A DNA stretch of 59,199 nucleotides from Clostridiales bacterium (GTDB lineage: Bacteria; Bacillota; Clostridia; Lachnospirales; Lachnospiraceae): contig JAQYAH010000075.1 of NCBI GenBank assembly GCA_029227635.1, positions 1-59,199 of the forward strand, read 5' to 3'. Under the pieces are notes generated by a model. It saw nothing but the letters and a program-made list of their open reading frames with translations. It was not told the origin of the DNA and ran no database searches. A program made the translations under genes and the position numbers. Every line of letters starts with the position of its first letter. The stretch's first letter is position 1. Shown piece after piece: positions 36,251 through 43,782 of the stretch.

Positions 36251-36979
36251 ATGAGCGTTATTTCAATGAAGCAGCTGCTTGAAGCAGGTGTACACTTTGG
36301 TCACCAGACAAGAAGGTGGAACCCTAAGATGGCTCCCTACATCTACACTGAGAGAAATGGTATCTACATCATTGACCTTCAGAAGTCAGTTGGCATGATC
36401 GATGATGCTTACAGAGCAGTAGTAGAGACAGTAGCTAACGGTGGTTCAGTTCTTTTTGTTGGAACAAAGAAGCAGGCTCAGGATTCAATCAAGGCTGAGG
36501 CTGAGCGTTGCGGTATGTACTATGTAAACGAGAGATGGCTCGGTGGTATGATGACAAACTTCAAGACCATCCAGGGTCGTGTTCGTCGTCTTAAGGACAT
36601 CGAGAGAATGGCTGAGGACGGTACATTCGACGTACTTCCCAAGAAGGAAGTTATCGCCATCAAGAAAGAGTGGGAGAAGCTTGAGAAGAACCTTGGCGGA
36701 ATCAAGGATATGAAGAAGCTCCCTGATCTCATTTACATCGTAGATCCCAAGAAAGAGAAGATCTGCGTTCAGGAAGCTCATTCACTTGGTATTCCTATTA
36801 TCGGTATTGCAGATACAAACTGTGATCCCGAGGAACTCACATATGTAATCCCCGGTAACGACGACGCTATCCGTGCCGTAAAACTTATCACATCTACCAT
36901 CGCTGATGCTGTAATCGAAGGCAATCAGGGTGTAGAGGTTGCAGAGGCAGCTGAAGAAGCAGCAGAAGTGGAGGAATAA
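36251..36979 (+). CDS. rpsB: 30S ribosomal protein S2
   Basis: About 242 residues, the usual size. [23 protein letters not shown] at the N-terminus, [11 protein letters not shown] and [10 protein letters not shown] are diagnostic S2 blocks. The ATG at 36251 follows GGAGGT (36238-36243) by 7 nt; a TTG at 36206 in frame lies inside the leader hairpin and is unlikely. The acidic C-terminal tail is common. It forms the conserved rpsB-tsf operon. Confidence 0.97.
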   Translation: MSVISMKQLLEAGVHFGHQTRRWNPKMAPYIYTERNGIYIIDLQKSVGMIDDAYRAVVETVANGGSVLFVGTKKQAQDSIKAEAERCGMYYVNERWLGGMMTNFKTIQGRVRRLKDIERMAEDGTFDVLPKKEVIAIKKEWEKLEKNLGGIKDMKKLPDLIYIVDPKKEKICVQEAHSLGIPIIGIADTNCDPEELTYVIPGNDDAIRAVKLITSTIADAVIEGNQGVEVAEAAEEAAEVEE

Positions 36980-36982
36980 TCA

Positions 36983-37903
36983 ATGGCAATTACAGCATCA
37001 CAGGTTAAAGAATTAAGAGAACTTTCAGGTGCAGGCATGATGGACTGCAAGAAGGCCCTTACAGCAACTGATGGTGATATGGAGGCTGCTATTGAGTATC
37101 TCCGCAAGAATGGTGTTATGAAGGCTGAGAAGAAGTCCAGCCGTATCACTGCTGAGGGAATCTGCTATGTTGCAGTTGACGGTGATTCAAATGCAGCTAT
37201 CGTAGAAGTTAACTCCGAGACTGACTTCGTTGCTAAGAACGAGAAATTCCAGAGCTTTGTTGCAGGTGTTGCAAACAAAGTCCTTGCTTCTGACGCAGCA
37301 GATGTTGAGGCACTCCTTGCTGAGAGCTGGGATGCTGAGAAGACAGTTAAAGATGAGCTTACAAGCCAGATCGCAACTATCGGAGAGAACCTTTCTATCC
37401 GTCGTTTTGCAAAGGTTTCCGCTGACTGTGTTGTTTCCTATATTCACGCAGGCGGTAAGATCGGTGTTGTTGTTGCAGCTGACACAGATGTTGTAAACGA
37501 TGATATCAAGACCTGTCTTAAGGACGTTGCAATGCAGATCGCAGCTATGAATCCCAAGTACATCTCAAGAGATGAAGTACCTGCTGATTACCTTGAGCAT
37601 GAGAAGGAAATCCTTGTTGCACAGGCTAAGGCTGATCCTAAGAATGCTAACAAGCCTGAGAACATCATCGAGAAGATGATCACAGGACGTCTCAACAAGG
37701 AGCTTAAAGAAATCTGCCTTCTTGATCAGGCTTATGTTAAGGATGGCGATCTTACAGTTGAGAAGTACATCGCAGGTGTTGCTAAAGCAGCAGGCGCTAA
37801 GCTTTCTCTTAAGAAGATGGTTCGTTTCGAGACCGGTGAAGGTATCGAGAAGAAGGAAGAGAATTTCGCAGAGGAAGTTGCAAAGCAGATGGCTGGAAAC
37901 TAG
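36983..37903 (+). CDS. tsf: Translation elongation factor Ts
   Basis: A 306-residue guanine exchange factor for EF-Tu. The N-terminal UBA-like domain has VKELRELSGAGMMDCKKAL; the core has EVNSETDFVAKN and later KMVRFETGEGI. It starts 3 nt after rpsB. Codons are strongly biased (Arg: 5 CGT, 2 AGA, 1 CGC), which gives a reference for highly expressed genes in this genome. Confidence 0.97.
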   Translation: MAITASQVKELRELSGAGMMDCKKALTATDGDMEAAIEYLRKNGVMKAEKKSSRITAEGICYVAVDGDSNAAIVEVNSETDFVAKNEKFQSFVAGVANKVLASDAADVEALLAESWDAEKTVKDELTSQIATIGENLSIRRFAKVSADCVVSYIHAGGKIGVVVAADTDVVNDDIKTCLKDVAMQIAAMNPKYISRDEVPADYLEHEKEILVAQAKADPKNANKPENIIEKMITGRLNKELKEICLLDQAYVKDGDLTVEKYIAGVAKAAGAKLSLKKMVRFETGEGIEKKEENFAEEVAKQMAGN

Positions 37904-38040
37904 GTGAATCAAGTCCGTAGGACGCAGATGAACCGTAGTTGGAAGCTATGCAGCGTTGCTTATCGAAGCGAGCCTGAAAGGCGAAGGTGAGGTTAGCAAC
38001 AGTCGCAGGGCATGTAATCCCGATTTTGCAAATCTTAATA
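37904..38040 (+). other. Unassigned GC-richer, possibly structured stretch after tsf
   Basis: Between the tsf stop and its terminator lie about 140 nt without an open frame, richer in G and C than the flanking non-coding DNA. Short helices are possible: GTCC-gta-GGAC just after the stop, GTTGCT (37955-37960) with AGCAAC (37995-38000), and GCC-tgaaa-GGC inside it (37972-37982). It could be a 3' UTR-derived small RNA or a repeat element. No match to a class I know. Confidence 0.4.
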
Positions 38041-38048
38041 AGAACATT

Positions 38049-38084
38049 AAAACCCTTGAAAATCCAGTATTTTCAAGGGTTTTT
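38049..38084 (+). terminator. Terminator of the rpsB-tsf unit
   Basis: AAAACCCTTGAAAAT at 38049-38063 pairs with ATTTTCAAGGGTTTT at 38069-38083 around a five-base loop, with T tract. Confidence 0.93.
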
Positions 38085-38177
38085 GATTGCTCATTAATGC
38101 CTGGAGTCGATGTGAAATGTAAATCAAAATAGTAAATCTTTTTTCATAGTGCCAGCTTTATTAAATAGCGGGTGTTT

Positions 38178-38206
38178 TCGACTGTTTTACAGAACTGAGA
38201 TATAAT
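38178..38206 (+). promoter_or_regulatory. Promoter of the GNAT gene
   Basis: TCGACT at 38178-38183 and a perfect TATAAT at 38201-38206 are 17 nt apart; the start codon is about 40 nt downstream. The sequence from 38085 to 38177 holds nothing I can name. Confidence 0.65.
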
Positions 38207-38247
38207 AGTGAGACGAAAGCAGAGAATGATTAATAAGGTGATACCGG

Positions 38248-38838
38248 ATGAAAGAGATCAAGAATACCCAAAGAAAATATTTGACTGGAACCCCAAGAAT
38301 CACAACAAACAGACTACTGCTTAGAGAGATAAAGATATCCGATGCTGAGGAGATATACTCCTGTTGGATGCAGGACAGGGAAGTATCACGATATATGTGG
38401 TGGAAGGCGAGCAGTAATATTGAAGAAACCAGGAGCTTTGTGAATTTTGAGCTTGAACAGATTAAAAATGAAAAATGGTATCGGTGGATTATTGAGCTAA
38501 AAGAAACGGGGAGGATTATTGGTACTTGTATGATCTTTTTCAACGAGGAAGATAAAGAAAAGCATTGGGATATATCCTACAATCTTGGGAGAGAATTTTG
38601 GGGAAACGGATATGTTACCGAGGCTATGAAGGCAGTAATGAATTTTGGGGAGTCGATACTTGGAATAAGGGAGTGTGTGACGTACTACGCAAAAGTAAAT
38701 ACGAACTCGGCAAAAGTACTTCATAAGCTGGGATTCATAGATGAAAAGACGATTCCTTACGAGTGCAATGGCGGGGAAATAGTCACAGAAGGTGTTTTGT
38801 GCCGGTACAGATCCGGCACGTCCCGTGCAACTGAGTAA
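38248..38838 (+). CDS. GNAT family N-acetyltransferase (RimJ/RimL-like)
   Basis: A 196-residue acetyltransferase. RITTNRLLLREIKISDAEEIYSCW is the typical start of the RimJ/RimL-like branch, and the acetyl-CoA pyrophosphate loop region is EFWGNGYVTEAMKAVM. It probably acetylates an N-terminal amine or a small molecule; the substrate is unknown. It is more AT-rich than its neighbours, with more AAA/AGA/ATA codons, so recent acquisition is possible. It has its own promoter. Confidence 0.87.
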   Translation: MKEIKNTQRKYLTGTPRITTNRLLLREIKISDAEEIYSCWMQDREVSRYMWWKASSNIEETRSFVNFELEQIKNEKWYRWIIELKETGRIIGTCMIFFNEEDKEKHWDISYNLGREFWGNGYVTEAMKAVMNFGESILGIRECVTYYAKVNTNSAKVLHKLGFIDEKTIPYECNGGEIVTEGVLCRYRSGTSRATE

Positions 38839-38966
38839 AAAAATGATCGCCGCTTCCTTTTGCAAAAAGAAAATAAAGAATTAATAGTATGAAACAGCCA
38901 AATAAGGTAAAATATTTAAGGAGACAAAGTATCTGATAAATAAAAACACGAAAGGACTCGGCTGTT

Positions 38967-40301
38967 ATGGGACTTATTAAAGCAGGAATTGGTGCAGTTG
39001 GCGGAATGTTTGCGGATCAGTGGAAGGAATTTTTCTATTGTGATGCGCTTCCCGGAGATGTTCTCATGAGAAAAGGGGCTAAGAGAACCACCTACAGATC
39101 TTCAAACACTAAAGGAAATGACAACATTATTTCAAATGGCTCCACCATCGCTGTGGCTGACGGTCAGTGTATGATCATCGTTGAACAGGGAAAGATCGTG
39201 GAAGTGTGTGCGGAACCCGGTGAATTTGTCTATAACAGGTCCACAGAGCCTTCTATTTTTGCAGGGGATCTCGGACAGAGCATTCTGGAGTCTTTCAAAG
39301 TAATGGGCAAGCGCTTTACCTATGGAGGAGACACCGGCAAGGATCAGAGAGTGTATTATTTCAACACAAAGGAGATCCTGGGCAATAAATTCGGAACCCC
39401 TAATCCGATTATTTTTGAAGTAGTTAACAAGCGCATTGGTATGAGCCGAACAGTTCAGCTGCGGTGCAATGGTGTTTATTCCTATGTCATCGCTGACCCT
39501 ATCAAGTTCTACGCTCGACTTTGCGGCAACGTACAGTATGAATTTACAAGAGATCAGCTGGATAGTCAGCTCAAGGCAGAGTTTATCGATGCTCTCCAGC
39601 CTGCTTTCGGAGTTCTCTCGGAGCAGGAGCTCAGGCCGGCTCAGATTCCGGCAAAGTCCGGGGAACTGAAAGATGCCATGAATGCTGCACTGAGACAGGA
39701 GTGGATGGAGAATCGTGGTATCGCTATCGGCAAGATCGCTCTGAATCCTATCACTCTCACTGAGGAGGATATGAAGAAGATCAACGAGATGGAAGATGCA
39801 ATGAGTATTGGCTCAAACCCGTTTATGATGGCGGGCAGAATGACCGATGCTACAGCCACCGCAATGACCGACGCGGCAGGCAATTCTGCCGGTGCCATGA
39901 CCGGATTTATGGGTATGGGTATGGCAGGAATGAGCGGCCAGGCAGGTTTTGGAGCAGCCCAGAACCTCTATAATGTCGGAGTTCAGAATCAGGCTCAGCA
40001 GGCGGCTGCCAATACCGTTAAAGATGAGAACACCTGGAAGTGTTCCTGCGGAGCGATAAATAAGGGCAAGTTCTGCATGGAGTGCGGGGCAAAAAGACCG
40101 GAGCCAAAAGCAGGTTGGACCTGTTCCTGTGGAGCGATAAATAAGGGCAAATTCTGCACAGAGTGCGGAGCAAAAAAGCCTGAGGGAGCTCCTCTCTACC
40201 GCTGTGATAAATGCGGATGGGAACCGGAAGATCCGAAGAATCCTCCAAAGTTCTGTCCGGAATGCGGTGATGCTTTTGACGAGAATGATATCGTTAAATA
40301 A
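38967..40301 (+). CDS. SPFH-domain protein with C-terminal zinc ribbons (YdjI-like)
   Basis: A 444-residue protein. Residues 1-290 fit an SPFH domain of the Bacillus YdjI / virion core type. A Gly/Met/Ala-rich linker (about 290-345) follows, then three zinc-ribbon units: two near-identical repeats with CSCGAINKGKFC and ECGAK, and a final CDKCGW...CPECGD. Soluble SPFH proteins are recruited to membranes in the phage-shock-like response. GAAAGGA precedes the ATG. The zinc-ribbon and TPM genes follow closely, as in the Bacillus ydjFGHI operon. Confidence 0.85.
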   Translation: MGLIKAGIGAVGGMFADQWKEFFYCDALPGDVLMRKGAKRTTYRSSNTKGNDNIISNGSTIAVADGQCMIIVEQGKIVEVCAEPGEFVYNRSTEPSIFAGDLGQSILESFKVMGKRFTYGGDTGKDQRVYYFNTKEILGNKFGTPNPIIFEVVNKRIGMSRTVQLRCNGVYSYVIADPIKFYARLCGNVQYEFTRDQLDSQLKAEFIDALQPAFGVLSEQELRPAQIPAKSGELKDAMNAALRQEWMENRGIAIGKIALNPITLTEEDMKKINEMEDAMSIGSNPFMMAGRMTDATATAMTDAAGNSAGAMTGFMGMGMAGMSGQAGFGAAQNLYNVGVQNQAQQAAANTVKDENTWKCSCGAINKGKFCMECGAKRPEPKAGWTCSCGAINKGKFCTECGAKKPEGAPLYRCDKCGWEPEDPKNPPKFCPECGDAFDENDIVK

Positions 40302-40346
40302 TTCTAAGTCAGATGCACCTGAAACGGGAGACTGAGGAGATAACTG

Positions 40347-41432
40347 ATGACAGTTTTACAGGAATATAAGTGCCCTTGCTGCGGCGGGGCAATTGCTTTT
40401 GACAGTGGTGTCCAGAAGATGAAGTGTCCTTACTGTGACACGGAATTTGATGTGGAGACCCTAAAGAGCTATGACAATATACTAAAGGAAGAGCCTGCGG
40501 AAGATCTGAGCTGGGAGAGCTCAGCGGGCAGGCCTTTTGAAGAAGGAGAGACCGACGGCCTCAACACTTATTTGTGCAAGTCCTGCGGTGGTGAGATCGT
40601 GGGAGATGAGAACACCGGGGCGACGACTTGTCCTTTTTGCGGAAATCCCGTGATTTTGATGGGGCGTTTTGCCGGGGAGCTGAAGCCGGATTATGTGATT
40701 CCGTTCAAACTGGACAAGGCAGCAGCTAAAGCGGCACTTATGAGACATTATGCCGGCAAAAGGCTTTTGCCCAGAGTTTTTAAAGACCAGAACCATATCA
40801 ATGAGATCAAGGGTATTTATGTGCCCTTCTGGCTTTTTGATGCAGATGTGGAGGCCAGTATCAGATACAAGGCGACTCGCATCACCGCCTGGAGCGACAG
40901 TAATTACGATTATACAAAAACCAGTTTCTATTCCGTGGTCAGAGGGGGGAAAGTCGGATTTTCTCATGTGCCCGTGGACGGTTCTTCCCAAATGGCGGAT
41001 GATCTCATGGAATCTATAGAGCCTTATGATTTTTCCGAGGCCGTGGATTTCAGAACGGCTTATCTGACGGGATACCTTGCCGATAAGTATGACGTAGATG
41101 AGAAACAGAGTGTGGATCGGGCGAATGAAAGGATCAAAAGGACAACCCAGGATGCTTTTGCGGAGACAGTGCACGGCTATGCCACGGTTTTGCCTGAGTC
41201 CGCTGCCATTAAGGTGAAGAACGGCAAAGCGAAGTATGCCTTGTACCCGGTGTGGATTCTGAATACAGAGTGGAACGGTAATAAGTATACTTTTGCCATG
41301 AATGGCCAGACCGGCAAAATGGTGGGAAATCTTCCGGTGGACGGAGGAGCTTTTGTAAAATGGCTGATTTTGCTGACGGTTCTCGGGAGCGCTTTTATCT
41401 TTGGCGTCTTCTTGCTTTTGTGGTTGATCTAG
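40347..41432 (+). CDS. Double zinc-ribbon protein with C-terminal membrane anchor (YdjG-like)
   Basis: A 361-residue protein. Two zinc ribbons lie at the N-terminus (CPCCGG...CPYCDTEF and CKSCGGE...CPFCGNP, about 9-105). A central domain of unknown fold carries FKLDKAAAKAAL and GIYVPFWLFDADV, which recur in YdjG-like proteins. One hydrophobic segment ends the protein (about 338-360). Likely role: membrane partner of the SPFH protein in envelope stress. It is 45 nt after the SPFH gene and 12 nt before the TPM gene. Confidence 0.82.
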   Translation: MTVLQEYKCPCCGGAIAFDSGVQKMKCPYCDTEFDVETLKSYDNILKEEPAEDLSWESSAGRPFEEGETDGLNTYLCKSCGGEIVGDENTGATTCPFCGNPVILMGRFAGELKPDYVIPFKLDKAAAKAALMRHYAGKRLLPRVFKDQNHINEIKGIYVPFWLFDADVEASIRYKATRITAWSDSNYDYTKTSFYSVVRGGKVGFSHVPVDGSSQMADDLMESIEPYDFSEAVDFRTAYLTGYLADKYDVDEKQSVDRANERIKRTTQDAFAETVHGYATVLPESAAIKVKNGKAKYALYPVWILNTEWNGNKYTFAMNGQTGKMVGNLPVDGGAFVKWLILLTVLGSAFIFGVFLLLWLI

Positions 41433-41444
41433 GGGGTGAAAGGT

Positions 41445-42248
41445 ATGAGAGTATATAAGAGCTTCTTGGCGGCCGTTTGTGCACTTTTCCTTTCACTGGT
41501 ATTGGATGTGCCTGCTTTCGGAGCGGGAGAGGCACCTCGTCTGGTGGATGATGCCGGACTCCTCACAGAAGGAGAAGAGTCGAATCTCCTTGATAAGCTG
41601 GATGAGATCAGCCATAAGCAAAAGGCTGATGTTGTGGTGGTAACGGTAGACTCCCTTGAGGGCAAAAGCCCCATGGAGTATGCGGATGATTATTTCGATT
41701 ACAATGGTTACGGCTACGGCGAGGACAGAGATGGCATTATCCTTCTGGTTAGCATGGAGGACAGGGACTATTGGATGTCTACCAGGGGATTTGCCATCAC
41801 TGCTTTTACCGATGCGGGGCTGGAGTTCATTGCCGATGAGTTTGTACCGGAGCTTAGTGACGGGGATTACGATAAAGCCTTCGATCTCTTTGCTGATCGG
41901 TGTGACGAATTTTTGACTCAGGCCAGAAAAGGCAGGCCCTATGACAGGGGGCATATGCCGAGAGAAAAGTTTGAACTGTTGGAAAACCTGCTTATTTCCT
42001 TAGCGGGAGGTTTTGTTATAGCCCTTATCTCTGTGCTTGTCATGATGTCTAAGATGAAAAGCGTCCGTTTCAACAACGTGGCCGGGAACTATGTCAAGGA
42101 AAACAGCCTTAGTATTACTGACAGCCGGGAATTGTTCCTTTACTTTACCGTAAATCGAACAGCAAGGTCAAAGAACAACGGATCCGGTTCCAGCGTTCAC
42201 ACTTCTTCCTCCGGGGCTTCTCATGGGGGAAGCGGAGGAAAGTTCTAG
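41445..42248 (+). CDS. TPM domain protein (YdjH/YgcG-like)
   Basis: About 267 residues. The N-terminal signal peptide (to about residue 28) is followed by a TPM domain with LVDDAGLLTEGEESNLLDKLDEI and the RDGIILLVSMEDRDYWMSTRG block. A membrane segment lies near 185-205, and a Ser/Gly-rich tail ends the protein. The ATG at 41445 follows AGGGGG (41431-41436); a GTG at 41436 overlaps that site. TPM domains are small acid-phosphatase-like folds found in stress and photosystem repair proteins. Third gene of the ydjI-ydjG-ydjH-like set; no pspA gene is adjacent. Confidence 0.85.
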   Translation: MRVYKSFLAAVCALFLSLVLDVPAFGAGEAPRLVDDAGLLTEGEESNLLDKLDEISHKQKADVVVVTVDSLEGKSPMEYADDYFDYNGYGYGEDRDGIILLVSMEDRDYWMSTRGFAITAFTDAGLEFIADEFVPELSDGDYDKAFDLFADRCDEFLTQARKGRPYDRGHMPREKFELLENLLISLAGGFVIALISVLVMMSKMKSVRFNNVAGNYVKENSLSITDSRELFLYFTVNRTARSKNNGSGSSVHTSSSGASHGGSGGKF

Positions 42249-42289
42249 CAAAACAGGACTTAGAAGAACATAGAACGAGAGTAATATTA

Positions 42290-42318
42290 TTGACATTTTG
42301 TTCTGCATAGGGTACAAT
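42290..42318 (+). promoter_or_regulatory. Strong promoter of the SsnA-like/xdh cluster
   Basis: A perfect TTGACA at 42290-42295 and TACAAT at 42313-42318 are 17 nt apart. Transcription should begin near 42325, about 105 nt before the start codon. Confidence 0.85.
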
Positions 42319-42339
42319 TTGAACAGAAATGGAAGACTT

Positions 42340-42390
42340 AAGAAGAGTTTGGTGACCTTTTACAAAGTGTGGCAGGCTCTTCTTTTTTTT
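42340..42390 (+). terminator. Terminator-like hairpin inside the 5' leader (possible attenuator)
   Basis: AAGAAGAG at 42340-42347 pairs with CTCTTCTT at 42377-42384 and an eight-T run ends at 42390. A second small hairpin, CTGAAA-ata-TTTCAG, follows at 42391-42405. The hairpin lies downstream of the promoter, so transcription of the purine cluster could be attenuated here. It could instead only end transcripts from the TPM gene upstream. Confidence 0.6.
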
Positions 42391-42429
42391 CTGAAAATAT
42401 TTCAGTGGACAGCTCGTGAGGAGGAGAAT

Positions 42430-43743
42430 ATGGCAGTAGTAATTAAAGGCTCTTTTCTTATGATGGAAGATGGGCTCAAGAGAGATTACGGCGTTAGAGT
42501 GGTTGACAACAGAATCGTTGAAGTAAGACCCAACGGGGAACTTACTGTTGAGGCCGGAGATGAAGTGATCGAGGCTAAGGATCAGATCATCATGCCCGGT
42601 TTTGTAAACGGCCATAACCATATGTACGGATTCCTTTCCCATGGAATCACAGCGGAGGCTATGGTTACTGAGTTTTCCAGCTTTTTGGATGATTTCTGGT
42701 GGCCTTATGTTGAGAACAGACTCAATCATGAGCTGGTAGAAGCTACCACCAAGATGGCTTGCGTTGAGATGATCGAGAGCGGTGTTACTTCTTTTGTGGA
42801 CATCCTGGAAGGACCCAACTCCATCCCCGGAGCGCTGGAAGTTGAAGAGAAGGTAGTTGAGGACGCCGGACTTCGCGGATGGCTCTCTTTTGAAGCTTGT
42901 CAGAGAATGAGTGAGGAGAACGGACAGCTGGGTCTCAAGGAGAATATCGACTTCTTCAACAAGACCAAGGGTACCGACAGCACTGTAAACGGAATCGTAA
43001 GTATTCACACTTTATTCACCTGCGATAAGGATTATGTAAAGCAGGCAAAGAAGATGGCTGATGAGGCAGGAAGCATGATTCACATGCACCTCAGCGAGTC
43101 AGTTTTTGAGCCTAACTGGTGTAAGGAACACTACAATGAGAAGCCGGTTAAGATCTACGAAGAGCTGGGTTACTTAGATGAGAATGTTCTTGCTTCCCAG
43201 GTGGTACAGTGTGACGATGAGGAATTGGATATCCTCGCTAAGCACGGTGTTAACGTGGTTTCAATGCCTATCTCAAACTGTGAAGTTGGCGGCGGCTTTG
43301 CACCCTGCCAGAAGATGCTTGACAGAGGCATGACAGTAGGTCTCGGTACCGACGGATATGTCAACAACTTCTTCGAGGTAATGCGCGGTGCCTTCCTTAT
43401 GCACAAGGCTAATGAGCAGGACCCTCAGACTATGAATGCAAAGAGCGTATACAAGATGGCTACTTCCATGGGTGCGAAGGCAATCGGACTCAAGGACGGC
43501 GGAAGAATCGAGGAGGGCGCTCTCGCAGATATCATTACAGTAGATACAGATATTCCTACTCCCGTGAACGAGTACAATGTTTACGATCAGGTCATCTTAT
43601 TTACTAATCCCTGCAACGTTGTAAATGTAATGTGCAACGGCAAGTGGCTCAAGAAGGATTATGAGCTCACAACTATGGACAAGAAAGCAATCAAGAAAGA
43701 AATGAGAGAAGTAACTCAGAAATTCTGGACAGTAAACAAATAG
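42430..43743 (+). CDS. SsnA-like amidohydrolase with altered active site
   Basis: About 437 residues, amidohydrolase superfamily, with the size and layout of SsnA and chlorohydrolase/cytosine deaminase relatives. Metal ligands: HNH in VNGHNHMYG (strand 1), His in IHMHLSES (strand 5), Asp in GLGTDGY (strand 8). The strand 6 His that usually positions the attacking water (AHxxxL) is replaced: the aligned stretch reads ASQVVQCDD, with Gln. The start is ATG 42430 after GAGGAG; the upstream in-frame part precedes the predicted transcript start. It heads the second molybdenum hydroxylase cluster, so a purine or a ring-opened product is the likely substrate. Confidence 0.85.
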   Translation: MAVVIKGSFLMMEDGLKRDYGVRVVDNRIVEVRPNGELTVEAGDEVIEAKDQIIMPGFVNGHNHMYGFLSHGITAEAMVTEFSSFLDDFWWPYVENRLNHELVEATTKMACVEMIESGVTSFVDILEGPNSIPGALEVEEKVVEDAGLRGWLSFEACQRMSEENGQLGLKENIDFFNKTKGTDSTVNGIVSIHTLFTCDKDYVKQAKKMADEAGSMIHMHLSESVFEPNWCKEHYNEKPVKIYEELGYLDENVLASQVVQCDDEELDILAKHGVNVVSMPISNCEVGGGFAPCQKMLDRGMTVGLGTDGYVNNFFEVMRGAFLMHKANEQDPQTMNAKSVYKMATSMGAKAIGLKDGGRIEEGALADIITVDTDIPTPVNEYNVYDQVILFTNPCNVVNVMCNGKWLKKDYELTTMDKKAIKKEMREVTQKFWTVNK

Positions 43744-43782
43744 TTTTTTTGCATGAACTTTTTGAAAGGAAAGGAGATTACT

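Noticed and set aside
42329..42355. Eight-codon leader peptide (MEDLRRVW) in the leader of the SsnA-like gene
   Set aside because: There is no ribosome site and the ATG lies almost at the transcript start; no run of regulatory codons.
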